From NCBI GenBank assembly GCA_945862125.1, contig CAMAYC010000035.1:1-42307 (forward strand): a DNA stretch of 42,307 bases, given 5' to 3'. Each line of letters begins with the position of its first letter. The stretch's first letter is position 1. Below are positions 28,560-36,556 of the stretch, piece after piece. Source of the stretch: Reyranella massiliensis 521. GTDB taxonomy: Bacteria; Pseudomonadota; Alphaproteobacteria; Reyranellales; Reyranellaceae. A program made the position numbers and the translations under genes. The notes under the pieces are model-generated. The model was not told where the DNA came from. It made no database searches and worked only from the letters and a program-made list of their open reading frames with translations.

Positions 28560-28799
28560 TCAGGACTTCGCGTTGCCCTTGATGAAGCCGATGGCATCAC
28601 CGACTGTCTGGATCTTCTCAGCGGCATCGTCGGGAATTTCGATGGCGAATTCTTCCTCGAACGCCATCACCAGTTCCACGGTGTCGAGGCTGTCGGCGCC
28701 CAGATCGTCGATGAACTTCGCATCTTCCTTCACCTGCGCCGCTTCGACGCCGAGATGCTCCACCACGATCTTCTTAACGCGCTCGGCAATGTCGCTCAT
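28560..28799 (-). CDS. acpP: Acyl carrier protein
   Basis: A 79-aa acidic carrier whose phosphopantetheine arm holds growing acyl chains. The attachment serine is Ser37 in [15 protein letters not shown]; the helix [20 protein letters not shown] is canonical. The ribosome site GGAAGGACAAGAG precedes the ATG. A 150-base gap (28800-28949) after fabG separates it from the upstream genes and may hold its own promoter, as is usual for this very abundant protein; I could not pick a convincing -35/-10 pair there. Confidence 0.98.
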   Translation of the reverse strand: MSDIAERVKKIVVEHLGVEAAQVKEDAKFIDDLGADSLDTVELVMAFEEEFAIEIPDDAAEKIQTVGDAIGFIKGNAKS

Positions 28800-28949
28800 T
28801 CTCTTGTCCTTCCCGTATTCTTCTCAAATCCGTTTCGCCGTAGGGGGCTGGCGATTTCCGGCGTTCCTAACATAGCTCCCCGGCCATTGGCTAGGGTCGA
28901 AAAGCCCACAGAATCAGGCACTTGTAGCCCTTATCCGATAGGCGGACCG

Positions 28950-29687
28950 TCAAATCATCGCCATACCGCCATTGATGTGCAGCGTCTGGCCGGTGACGTA
29001 GGCCGCCTCTTCACTCGCCAGATAGACCACGCCGGCCGCGATCTCCTCGGACGTGCCCAGCCGGTCGGCGGGTACCCTGGCAAGAATGCCCTTCTTCTGA
29101 TCGTCGGTAAGTCCATCGGTCATCGGTGTTGCGATGAAGCCCGGTGCCACGCAATTCACCGTGATGCCGCGCGACGCAAGTTCCTGCGCCAGCGACTTGG
29201 ACATCCCGATAAGTCCTGCCTTGGCAGCGGCATAGTTGGCCTGCCCGGGATTGCCGGTGACCCCCACGATCGAGGTGATGCTGACGACCCGGCCGAAACG
29301 CCGCTTCATCATGCCCCGCATGACGGCACGCGTCAGGCGGAAGGTACCGGTGAGATTGACCTGGAGCACCTTCTCCCACTCCTCGTCCTTCATGCGCATC
29401 GAGATGTTGTCGCGCGTGATGCCGGCGTTGTTCACCAGGATGTCGAGCTTGCCCATCGCCGCCTCGGCTTCCTTGGCAAGGCGATCGATATCGGCGGCAT
29501 CGTCCATCTTCGCGGCGACGACATGCGCCCGCTCGCCGAGCGATGCCTTGAGTTCCTCCAGCGCCTCGGCGCGCGTGCCCGACAGCGTGACGGTGGCGCC
29601 CTGCCGGTGAAGAGCGCGGGCGATCGCGCCGCCGATACCACCGGAAGCGCCGGTGACGAGGGCCGTCTTGCCACTCAGGTCGAACAT
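28950..29687 (-). CDS. fabG: 3-oxoacyl-ACP reductase
   Basis: NADPH-dependent reduction of beta-ketoacyl-ACP. The 245-aa short-chain dehydrogenase has the TGASGGIG cofactor motif (12-19), NNAGITRDN, and the active-site Ser139, Tyr152 and Lys156 (NYAAAKAG). A strong ribosome site (GAGGAGGCAAAGGG) overlaps the fabD stop, so translation is coupled to fabD. Confidence 0.97.
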   Translation of the reverse strand: MFDLSGKTALVTGASGGIGGAIARALHRQGATVTLSGTRAEALEELKASLGERAHVVAAKMDDAADIDRLAKEAEAAMGKLDILVNNAGITRDNISMRMKDEEWEKVLQVNLTGTFRLTRAVMRGMMKRRFGRVVSITSIVGVTGNPGQANYAAAKAGLIGMSKSLAQELASRGITVNCVAPGFIATPMTDGLTDDQKKGILARVPADRLGTSEEIAAGVVYLASEEAAYVTGQTLHINGGMAMI

Positions 29688-29699
29688 CCCTTTGCCTCC

Positions 29700-30641
29700 T
29701 CAGACCGTCTTCAGAAAGGCTTCGATGTCCTGAGGCGCATTCAGGGCGAGGCCCGTCATATCCTTGTCGATGCGCTTCACTAGGCCCGACAGCACTTTGC
29801 CCGTGCCACACTCGACCAGCGCCTCGACGTCCTTCGATTTCATATACTGCACGCTCTCGCGCCAACGCACGAGGCCGGTCACCTGTTCCACCAGGCGTTG
29901 CTTGATCGCCGTGGGATCGCTGATCTCCGACGCCAGCACGTTGGCGACGAGCGGCACCCGCGGCGGCATTAACGTCACCTGCTCGAGTGCCGCCTTCATC
30001 GCATCTGCGGCCGGCTGCATCAGCGAACAATGGAAAGGAGCGCTCACGGGCAGCAGCATGCCGCGCTTGCAGCCGCGTGCCTTGGCCGCCTCGATCGCCC
30101 GTTCGACGGCGTCCTTGTGGCCGCTCACGACGACCTGGCCGCCGCCGTTGTCGTTGGCGACAGCCACCACTTCGCCTTGTGCGGCCTCTTCACAGGCAGC
30201 CGTCGCCGCCTCCAACTCGATACCGAGCAGGGCCGCCATGGCGCCGACGCCGACCGGAACGGCCTTCTGCATCGATTGCCCGCGCAGTTTCAGAAGGCGC
30301 GCGGCGTCTGCGACTTTCAAGGACCCGGCTGCAGCCAAGGCCGAGTATTCGCCCAGTGAATGGCCGGCGACATGGGAGGCCAGCGCCGAAAGCGGCTTGC
30401 CGCCGTCCTTCTCGATGATGCGCACAACGGCCAGGCTGACGGCCATCAGGGCCGGCTGTGCGTTTTCAGTCAGGACCAGATCGCTCTCCGGCCCTTCCCG
30501 CATCAACTTCGACAGGTTCTGCTTCAGCGCCTCGTCGACTTCACCGAAGACGTCCCGGGCGGTGGCGAAGGCCGCCGCGAGGTCGGCGCCCATGCCGACG
30601 GCCTGCGATCCCTGGCCCGGAAAGACGAAAGCCCGACTCAT
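29700..30641 (-). CDS. fabD: Malonyl-CoA:ACP transacylase
   Basis: Transfers malonyl from CoA to ACP. The 313-aa protein has FVFPGQGSQAVGMG at the N-terminus, the nucleophile Ser95 in GHSLGEYSAL, and the histidine motif SAPFHCSLM near 204. It begins with ATG after GGGGGA and is the first gene of the fatty-acid group. Its promoter candidate lies back to back with that of rpsF. Confidence 0.97.
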   Translation of the reverse strand: MSRAFVFPGQGSQAVGMGADLAAAFATARDVFGEVDEALKQNLSKLMREGPESDLVLTENAQPALMAVSLAVVRIIEKDGGKPLSALASHVAGHSLGEYSALAAAGSLKVADAARLLKLRGQSMQKAVPVGVGAMAALLGIELEAATAACEEAAQGEVVAVANDNGGGQVVVSGHKDAVERAIEAAKARGCKRGMLLPVSAPFHCSLMQPAADAMKAALEQVTLMPPRVPLVANVLASEISDPTAIKQRLVEQVTGLVRWRESVQYMKSKDVEALVECGTGKVLSGLVKRIDKDMTGLALNAPQDIEAFLKTV

Positions 30642-30677
30642 GCGCGATTTCCCCCTGATTTGACGCGAATTGGCGCA

Positions 30678-30705
30678 GTCATACCGGGGTACAAGATGCA
30701 GTCAA
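30678..30705 (-). promoter_or_regulatory. Promoter for the fabD operon
   Basis: On the minus strand, TTGACT (30705-30700) and TATGAC (30683-30678) are 16 bases apart, 37 bases upstream of the fabD ATG. The -35 hexamer matches 5 of 6 positions of the consensus. Confidence 0.55.
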
Positions 30706-30722
30706 GACGCCCCGGGAACGGC

Positions 30723-30750
30723 TTGATTTCGAGCCGCAGGCCTGTATAAC
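30723..30750 (+). promoter_or_regulatory. Promoter for rpsF-rpsR-rplI
   Basis: TTGATT (30723-30728) and TATAAC (30745-30750) are 16 bases apart. Transcription would begin near 30757, giving a leader of about 160 bases before rpsF. A short hairpin CCCCG/CGGGG (30751-30765) covers the expected start. Confidence 0.6.
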
Positions 30751-30836
30751 CCCCGCTCTTCGGGGCCTAAATCGACCCCGATCTCCTTGCCGGTCCAAGC
30801 ATTCTGCGAAGGGCCGGCTAGATCCGGGCGGTTGCC

Positions 30837-30889
30837 GGTCGACCCAATGCTCACTTCGGTGAGGCGGGCACGACGAACTCCGGGTCACC
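30837..30889 (+). promoter_or_regulatory. S6:S18-type ribosomal-protein leader
   Basis: GGT-C-GACCC (30837-30845) pairs with GGGTCACC (30882-30889), an 8-bp stem with one bulged C. Inside is a hairpin CTCAC/GTGAG with a TTCG loop (30850-30863). The sequence CCG (30880-30882) lies at the 3' side where the closing stem begins. This layout, 27 bases before rpsF, fits the described rpsF leader bound by the S6:S18 complex to control its own synthesis. The assignment is from layout only. Confidence 0.5.
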
Positions 30890-30915
30890 AAACAGCCATA
30901 AGGAGCCGAAACTAC

Positions 30916-31374
30916 ATGGCACTTTACGAAAACGTCTTCATTGCGCGTCAGGATGTTGCCCAGACGCAGGTGGAGGCTCTCACCAACCAGTTCGCCGAGA
31001 TCGTCACCGGCCTGGGCGGCACCGTCTCCAAGAAGGAGTACTGGGGCCTCCGTTCGCTGACCTATCGGATCAAGAAGAACCGCAAGGGTCACTACACCCT
31101 GCTCAACATCGATGCCCCCTCCGCCGCCGTGAAGGAGATGGAGCGCACGATGTCGATCAACGAAGACATCATCCGCTTCCTGACCGTCCGCGTCGACGCG
31201 CTCGAGGAGGCTCCTTCGGCCATCATGGTGCGCAGCGCCGAGAAGTCCGATCGTCCGGGTGGCGATCGCGGCGACCGCTGGGGCGATCGTCCGCCCCGCC
31301 GCGAACGTCCTCGCTTCGGCGATGAAGGCGGTGCGCCGCCCGTTGCCGCCACCCTCACGGGAGACGAAGAATGA
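30916..31374 (+). CDS. rpsF: 30S ribosomal protein S6
   Basis: Small-subunit protein that binds 16S rRNA together with S18. The 152-aa sequence begins [20 protein letters not shown] and has [19 protein letters not shown] and [19 protein letters not shown]. The last 35 residues are a charged Arg/Gly/Asp-rich tail ([20 protein letters not shown]) beyond the folded domain. AAGGAG lies 10 bases before the ATG. Its stop overlaps the rpsR start (ATGA). Confidence 0.98.
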   Translation: MALYENVFIARQDVAQTQVEALTNQFAEIVTGLGGTVSKKEYWGLRSLTYRIKKNRKGHYTLLNIDAPSAAVKEMERTMSINEDIIRFLTVRVDALEEAPSAIMVRSAEKSDRPGGDRGDRWGDRPPRRERPRFGDEGGAPPVAATLTGDEE

Positions 31375-31604
31375 GCGCCCAACGCCGTCCCTTCACGCGC
31401 CGCCGCAAGAGCTGCCCGTTCTCCGGCGCCAACGCGCCGGTCATCGACTACAAGGACGTGCGTCTTCTGCAGCGCTTCGTTTCCGAGCGCGGCAAGATCG
31501 TGCCGAGCCGCATCTCGGCGGTGTCGTCCAAGAAGCAGCGCGAACTCGCCCAGGCGATCAAGCGTGCGCGTTTCCTGGCGCTCCTGCCCTACCTCATCGC
31601 CTAG
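31371..31604 (+). CDS. rpsR: 30S ribosomal protein S18
   Basis: A 77-aa basic protein that partners S6 on the ribosome platform. It has [21 protein letters not shown] and [40 protein letters not shown]. Only one cysteine remains in the N-terminal region, so it is the zinc-free form. It is coupled to rpsF by a 4-base overlap. Confidence 0.98.
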   Translation: MSAQRRPFTRRRKSCPFSGANAPVIDYKDVRLLQRFVSERGKIVPSRISAVSSKKQRELAQAIKRARFLALLPYLIA

Positions 31605-31619
31605 CCAGGGGATCGTATC

Positions 31620-32273
31620 ATGCCGATGAACGTCATCCTGCTGGAGCGCGTGCCCAAGCTCGGTCAGATGGGCGATGTTGTGAAGGTGAAGCCCGGCTTC
31701 GCCCGCAACTTCCTGCTGCCGCAGAAGAAAGCGCTCCGCGCCACCAAGGACAATATCACCTACTTCGAATCGCAGCGTAAGACCCTCGAGGCCCAGAACC
31801 TCGAGCGTCGCGGGGAAGCCGAAGCCGTCGGCAGCAAGATGAGCGACCTCAAGGTCACCCTCATCCGCCAGGCGTCGGAAGCCCTGCAGCTCTACGGTTC
31901 GGTGACTTCGCGCGACATCGCCGACGGCGCCGTTGCCGCCGGCGTCAAGATCGAGCGCAGCCAGGTCGAACTCGACAAGCCAATCAAGAGCCTGGGGGCC
32001 CACAAGATCAAGATCCACCTCCATCCCGAGGTCACGATCGAGATCACCGCCGTGGTGGCGCGCTCCATGGACGAGGCCGAGTTCCTCGCCAAGGGTGGCG
32101 CCCTGGTGGCCGAGCACGAGCGCGCTGCGCTCGAAGCAGCCGACGCCGCCAAGCGTGCCGCCGATCAGGCAGCCGCATTGTTCGAGGCCAAGTCGGCCGA
32201 AGGCGAGACGGCCGAGGGCGAAACTTCCGAGACTGCGACCGCCACCGAGGAAGTGCCGGCCGAAGAGAAGTAG
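31620..32273 (+). CDS. rplI: 50S ribosomal protein L9 with extended acidic tail
   Basis: Large-subunit protein L9. The N-terminal domain (MNVILLERVPKLGQMGDVVKVKPGFARNFLLPQKKAL), long helix and C-terminal domain (LYGSVTSRDIADGA) are complete. The 217 aa exceed the usual 150 by an Ala/Glu-rich tail after about 155. It starts 15 bases after rpsR and is followed by a clear terminator. Confidence 0.97.
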   Translation: MPMNVILLERVPKLGQMGDVVKVKPGFARNFLLPQKKALRATKDNITYFESQRKTLEAQNLERRGEAEAVGSKMSDLKVTLIRQASEALQLYGSVTSRDIADGAVAAGVKIERSQVELDKPIKSLGAHKIKIHLHPEVTIEITAVVARSMDEAEFLAKGGALVAEHERAALEAADAAKRAADQAAALFEAKSAEGETAEGETSETATATEEVPAEEK

Positions 32274-32306
32274 AACGCGTGCCGCCCGGCACCGTGTCTC
32301 CGATCG

Positions 32307-32346
32307 AACGCATGCCATCGCCCCGCGGTGGCATGCGTTTTCTTTT
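32307..32346 (+). terminator. Intrinsic terminator of the rpsF operon
   Basis: AACGCATGCCA (32307-32317) and TGGCATGCGTT (32329-32339) form a perfect 11-bp stem, extended inward by a T-G wobble and CGC/GCG around a CCC loop, then TTTTCTTTT. It ends 25 bases before the permease start. Confidence 0.92.
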
Positions 32347-32370
32347 GGGCAAGCTACCAGGGATCCGGTC

Positions 32371-34008
32371 ATGATCTGGCGGCTGGGCGCGCTGGCTGTG
32401 GCCGGGGTCGTGGCCCTGCCGTTGCTCGGCATCGCGTCGAGCCTTCTGTCGTGGCAGGGCGAGTTGTGGCGTCACATTGCCGAGACACAGCTTTCCGACA
32501 TCGTCGGCAACACTGTCATCCTGCTGGTGGGTGTCGGCCTCGGCACGACCGTCATCGGTACCGGCACGGCCTGGCTGGTGACCATGTGCCGCTTTCCCGG
32601 CAGCCGCATGCTGCAATGGGCGCTGCTGCTGCCGCTCGTCATGCCCACCTACATCATCGGCTACGCCTATGCCGACCTCCTGACTTTCGCCGGGCCGTGG
32701 CAGAGCGCGCTGCGCAGCGCGACAGGCTGGGGCCGCGGCGACTACTGGTTTCCCGACCTGGGCTCCGCGGCCGGCGTCGCCTTCCTATTCACCCTCGTGC
32801 TGTATCCCTACGTTTATCTCGCGGCTCGGGCGGCGTTCCTCTCCCAGTCGCAATCGCTCCTGGAGGCGAGCCGCATTCTGGGGCACGGCCCGTGGCGAAC
32901 CTTCTTCCGCGTCGGCTTGCCGCTCGCCCGCCCGGCGATCGCGGCCGGCCTGGCTCTTGCTCTGCTGGAGACCTTGGCCGATTTCGGCACGGTCCAGTAT
33001 TACGGCGTCCACACCTTCACAACGGCCATCTACCGAACCTGGTACGGCATGGGCAATCGCGAGGGCGCCGCCCAGATATCCCTCGTACTGATCGTCATAG
33101 CGGTCGCCCTGGTCGCGCTGGAACGCCGATCGCGCGGTCGCGCCCGCTTCGCCATTGCCTCCAACCTGCGCTACCTGGCAGAGCCGGTTTTGCTTGCACC
33201 AAGGCTTGCATTGGCCGCCATCGCGGCCTGCGTGCTGCCGATAGTGTTGGGCTTCGTGCTGCCGACCCTGCATCTCGCCCAGCTTGCGGTCACTTCGGGT
33301 GCATTGGTGGCAGACCATCGCTTTGTCGGCGACACCATCAACAGTCTGGTCCTGGCCACCGTGGCCGCCATCATAATCGTGGGCCTCGCGCTGTTCCTGA
33401 GCTACGCGGCCCGCCTCGCCCGACGCCGCTCGCTCAACCGCGCCATCGAATTCGCTTCACTGGGCTATGCCATCCCGGGCGCGGTCATCGCCGTCGGCAT
33501 CCTGCTGCCCTTGGCACTCGCCGACCACGGCATCAGCCGGCTGACACAGGAGCTTTTCGGCCTGCCGAGCGGACTGCTGCTGAGCGGCACCGCCTTCGCG
33601 CTGATTGTCGCCTATACGGTGCGCTTCCTCGCCGTCGGCATGGCCAACGTGGCGCCTGGACTGGCAGCCATAGATCCCGCGATGGACGCAAGTGCGCGGG
33701 TGCTGGGCGCCAGGCCGCGTCAGGTGCTGCGCTACATCCATCTGCCGATGCTGCGTGCGCCGGCCCTGACGGCCGGCATCATTGCTTTCGTCGAGGTGTT
33801 GAAAGAGCTGCCGGCAACGCTGCTTATCCGGCCCTTTAATTTCGATACGCTGGCCATTGGCGTTTACCGATTCGCATCCGACGAACGCCTTGCTCAGGCG
33901 GCCGTCGGATCGATCCTCATTGTCGCCGTCTCGCTCGTGCCCGTGATTCTGTTGAGCCGCACGGTCGCAGCCGCGGCGCGGCCTACTTCCAGCCCGCCCG
34001 GTCCATGA
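32371..34008 (+). CDS. Iron(III) ABC transporter permease (FbpB/SfuB type)
   Basis: A 545-aa double-length permease with two homologous membrane domains and about twelve helices. The inner-membrane coupling loops that contact the ATPase are visible as EASRILGHGPWRTFFRVGLPLARPAI and DASARVLGARPRQVLRYIHLPMLR; the second half has LPATLLIRPFNFDTLAIGVY, typical of ferric-iron permeases. ATG at 32371 follows AGGGA. The binding protein is encoded convergently, overlapping by 26 bases, and no ATPase gene is present here. Confidence 0.92.
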   Translation: MIWRLGALAVAGVVALPLLGIASSLLSWQGELWRHIAETQLSDIVGNTVILLVGVGLGTTVIGTGTAWLVTMCRFPGSRMLQWALLLPLVMPTYIIGYAYADLLTFAGPWQSALRSATGWGRGDYWFPDLGSAAGVAFLFTLVLYPYVYLAARAAFLSQSQSLLEASRILGHGPWRTFFRVGLPLARPAIAAGLALALLETLADFGTVQYYGVHTFTTAIYRTWYGMGNREGAAQISLVLIVIAVALVALERRSRGRARFAIASNLRYLAEPVLLAPRLALAAIAACVLPIVLGFVLPTLHLAQLAVTSGALVADHRFVGDTINSLVLATVAAIIIVGLALFLSYAARLARRRSLNRAIEFASLGYAIPGAVIAVGILLPLALADHGISRLTQELFGLPSGLLLSGTAFALIVAYTVRFLAVGMANVAPGLAAIDPAMDASARVLGARPRQVLRYIHLPMLRAPALTAGIIAFVEVLKELPATLLIRPFNFDTLAIGVYRFASDERLAQAAVGSILIVAVSLVPVILLSRTVAAAARPTSSPPGP

Positions 34009-35017
34009 TCTTCAGCGCCTCGGCGTTGTTCTGGGCGAACACACGGGCGTTGAGCTGATCTTCCTTGAAGGTGCCGAGCGACTTCAATTCAGCCGACAGT
34101 TCCACCCCGGCAACCACCGGATACTCCGAGTTACCCTCGGCGAAGTACTTCTGCGCGGGCGCCGAGACCAGGTACTCCAGGAACTTCACGGCGGCGTCCT
34201 TGTTGGGGGCGTACTTGGCGACACCGCCGGCACTCAGGTTCACGTGCGTGCCGCGATTTGCCTGGTTCGGGAAGATCACTCCCACCCTGGAGGCGACCTC
34301 GCGATCCTCCGGCTTCTTGGAGCGCAGGAGATTCACGTAATAATAGGTGTTGGACACCGCGAGTTCGGCTTCGCCCGCGGCAACGCCCTTGATCTGGTCG
34401 GTGTCGCCACCACGCGGCGGACGGGCAAGATTGGCGGCGACGCCTTTGGCCCACGCCTCCGTCTTCTCCGGTCCGAGTGCTGCCAGGATCGAGCCGACGA
34501 GCGACTGATTATAGATGTGTCCCGAGGACCGGATCAGGACTTTCCCCTTCCACTTCGGGTCGGCGAGGTCCTCGTAGTTCTTCGGCGCGTCGGCGGCCGT
34601 CACCTTTTCCTTGTTGTACAGAATGACGCGTGCGCGTTTCGAGAAGCCGAACCAGTTGTTGTCTGGGTCGCGCAGGTGCGCCGGAATCGCCTTGGCGAGG
34701 ACGGGCGAGTTTACGGCCTGCAGCAGACCCATCTCGCGGGCCCGCTCGATGCGGCCGGCATCGACAGTTATGAGGACGTCGCAAGGGCTCTTGTCGCCTT
34801 CCGTGCGCAGCCGCTGAACCAAAGGATCGGGCTCGGCGTCGATACGGTTGATCTTGATGCCGGTCAGATCGGCGAAGTTGCCGTACAGCGCCTCGTCTGT
34901 GTTGTAGTGGCGCGCCGAATAGAGATTGAGGGTGCCACTCTGGGCATGCGAATGCCGCGAGATCAGCAAACCAACGCCTGCCGAAACACCGGCTGCCATA
35001 AGAACGCGTCGCTTCAC
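33983..35017 (-). CDS. Iron(III) ABC transporter substrate-binding protein (FbpA type)
   Basis: Periplasmic ferric-binding protein of 344 aa. The start is GTG at 35017, 5 bases after GGGAGG. An N-terminal signal follows with an Arg-Arg pair (KRRVLMAAGVSAGVGLL), so Tat export is possible although the family usually uses Sec. The mature part has LNLYSARHYNTDEALY with the expected early His/Tyr site, and the iron-binding tyrosine run at 225-227 (SNTYYYVNL). The promoter carries a Fur/Mur-like palindrome. It faces the permease gene rather than preceding it in one operon. Confidence 0.93.
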   Translation of the reverse strand: MKRRVLMAAGVSAGVGLLISRHSHAQSGTLNLYSARHYNTDEALYGNFADLTGIKINRIDAEPDPLVQRLRTEGDKSPCDVLITVDAGRIERAREMGLLQAVNSPVLAKAIPAHLRDPDNNWFGFSKRARVILYNKEKVTAADAPKNYEDLADPKWKGKVLIRSSGHIYNQSLVGSILAALGPEKTEAWAKGVAANLARPPRGGDTDQIKGVAAGEAELAVSNTYYYVNLLRSKKPEDREVASRVGVIFPNQANRGTHVNLSAGGVAKYAPNKDAAVKFLEYLVSAPAQKYFAEGNSEYPVVAGVELSAELKSLGTFKEDQLNARVFAQNNAEALKIMDRAGWK

Positions 35018-35055
35018 TTCAACCTCCCAGATGCAAGTGCGTATCAGTGCCAGTC

Positions 35056-35106
35056 TGATTAACACCACTCAATCGAGACTGCAAATCGTTTGCAAATGCT
35101 CTTGCA
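35056..35106 (-). promoter_or_regulatory. Promoter and Fur/Mur-like operator of the iron-binding-protein gene
   Basis: On the minus strand, TTGCAG (35084-35079) and TAATCA (35061-35056) are 17 bases apart. The -35 is overlapped by TGCAAATCGTTTGCA (35080-35094), a perfect palindrome with a 3-base centre. A further TGCAA/TTGCA pair (35091-35095 and 35102-35106) overlaps it. Such TGCAAAT-type repeats resemble alphaproteobacterial Fur/Mur boxes, and the gene is for iron uptake, so repression by iron (or manganese) is likely. Confidence 0.6.
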
Positions 35107-35128
35107 GTTCTCCTATGCATTTTGAACT

Positions 35129-35158
35129 TTGCCTTGAAATCGTCACATGGCTTAAAAT
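35129..35158 (+). promoter_or_regulatory. Promoter for cfa
   Basis: TTGCCT (35129-35134) and TAAAAT (35153-35158) are 18 bases apart, about 65 bases before the preferred cfa start. The -10 matches 5 of 6 positions. Confidence 0.45.
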
Positions 35159-35224
35159 TTCAGTTTAGGAATTGTGGGAGGATGGTTCCGCCCACGCGTC
35201 AGTTCGTTGCCTCGGGGAACGACG

Positions 35225-36463
35225 ATGCTGCTAGCCAAGGTACTCGCCCGCATCCTGGGCGAAGGTCGATTGACGATCATCGACGCGACCGGGCGGTCGC
35301 ACTGCCTCACCGGCGCCAAGCCGGGGCCCGCCGTCACCATGCGCATTCATACTTGGTGGACCGGCATCCGCCTGGTGCTTCGGCCGCGGCTGGCGTTCGG
35401 TGAGTCATATACAGACGGCAAACTTACCGTCGAGCACGGCGATATCTATGACCTGCTCGACCTTCTCGGGCGCAACATCGCCGCCATCGAAGCCACACCG
35501 GTGGTGCGCTGGTCGCACGGACTCCAGAAGCTGCTGCGCACCCTTGAGCAGTACAATCCGATCGGCCGGGCGCAGCGCAATGTCGCGCACCACTACGATC
35601 TCAACGACCAGCTCTACGACTTCTTCCTCGACCCCGACCGGCAGTATTCCTGCGCCTATTTCACGACGCCCGGCGAAAGCCTGGAGCAGGCCCAGATCGA
35701 CAAGCAGCGCCATATCGCGGCCAAGCTGCTGCTGAAGCCCGGTCACCGCGTGCTTGACATAGGCTCCGGCTGGGGCGGCATGGGCCTGTTCCTCTCCCAG
35801 CGGTTCGGCGTCGACGTGACCGGCGTCACGCTCTCAAAGGAGCAGCACACCGTTTCCAGCCGGCGCGCCCTCGAGGGCGGCGTCGCCGACCGCGTCCGCT
35901 TCAAGCTGCTCGACTATCGCCAGGAGGCAGGCCGCTACGACCGCATCGTCTCGGTCGGCATGTTCGAGCACGTGGGCGCCGCCCACTACGTCGAATATTT
36001 CACCAAGGTAAAGGAGCTGCTGGTCGACGACGGCGTGATGCTGCTGCATTCGATCAGCCGCATGGAGCCGCCCGGCGGCACCAACACCTGGCTGCGCAAG
36101 TACATCTTTCCGGGCGGCTATACGCCGGCACTTTCGGAAGTTCTGGCGGCAATCGAGACGGTTGGCCTGTGGGTGACCGACATCGAGATCCTTCGCCTGC
36201 ACTATGCGGAAACAATCAGGCACTGGCGCGCGCGCTTCCAAGCCAATCGCGAAAGGGTGAAGCAGACCGCAGGCTATGACGAGCGTTTCTGCCGAATGTG
36301 GGAATTCTACCTGGCCGGCTGCGAGGTTTCTTTCCGCTACATGAATCAAATGGTGGCCCAGATTCAGATCGCCAAGCGCCAGGATGCCGTGCCGATGACC
36401 CGCGACTATATGACGGAAGCTGAGCGCCGCGAGGGCGTGGCCCCGTCGATGGCGGCGGAGTGA
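35225..36463 (+). CDS. cfa: Cyclopropane-fatty-acyl-phospholipid synthase
   Basis: Adds a methylene bridge from S-adenosylmethionine across the double bond of membrane phospholipid acyl chains. The 412-aa protein has an N-terminal lipid-binding domain, NVAHHYDLNDQLYDFFLD, YSCAYFTTPGESLEQAQ, the SAM motif VLDIGSGWGGMGLFLS, VGMFEHVGAAHY and IFPGGYTPALSE. ATG at 35225 follows GGGGAA; an in-frame GTG at 35174 would add 17 residues without family similarity. Such genes are often induced in stationary phase or acid stress; no sigma-factor signal specific to that was recognised. Confidence 0.95.
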   Translation: MLLAKVLARILGEGRLTIIDATGRSHCLTGAKPGPAVTMRIHTWWTGIRLVLRPRLAFGESYTDGKLTVEHGDIYDLLDLLGRNIAAIEATPVVRWSHGLQKLLRTLEQYNPIGRAQRNVAHHYDLNDQLYDFFLDPDRQYSCAYFTTPGESLEQAQIDKQRHIAAKLLLKPGHRVLDIGSGWGGMGLFLSQRFGVDVTGVTLSKEQHTVSSRRALEGGVADRVRFKLLDYRQEAGRYDRIVSVGMFEHVGAAHYVEYFTKVKELLVDDGVMLLHSISRMEPPGGTNTWLRKYIFPGGYTPALSEVLAAIETVGLWVTDIEILRLHYAETIRHWRARFQANRERVKQTAGYDERFCRMWEFYLAGCEVSFRYMNQMVAQIQIAKRQDAVPMTRDYMTEAERREGVAPSMAAE

Positions 36464-36471
36464 CGACTCGG

Positions 36472-36501
36472 TTGTCCCCGTCTTTCAGGCTATCCTAGAA
36501 T
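36472..36501 (+). promoter_or_regulatory. Promoter for dnaB
   Basis: TTGTCC (36472-36477) and TAGAAT (36496-36501) are 18 bases apart, 55 bases before the dnaB ATG, in the 93-base gap after cfa. Confidence 0.45.
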
Positions 36502-36556
36502 GGCCACCGCATTAGTGGTGGTGGATACCCCCTCGCGCCCCTAACAAAGGCTCTAC

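Noticed and set aside
35174..35224. Upstream GTG start for cfa
   Set aside because: Adds 17 residues with no family similarity; the ATG at 35225 has its own ribosome site and fits the family N-terminus.
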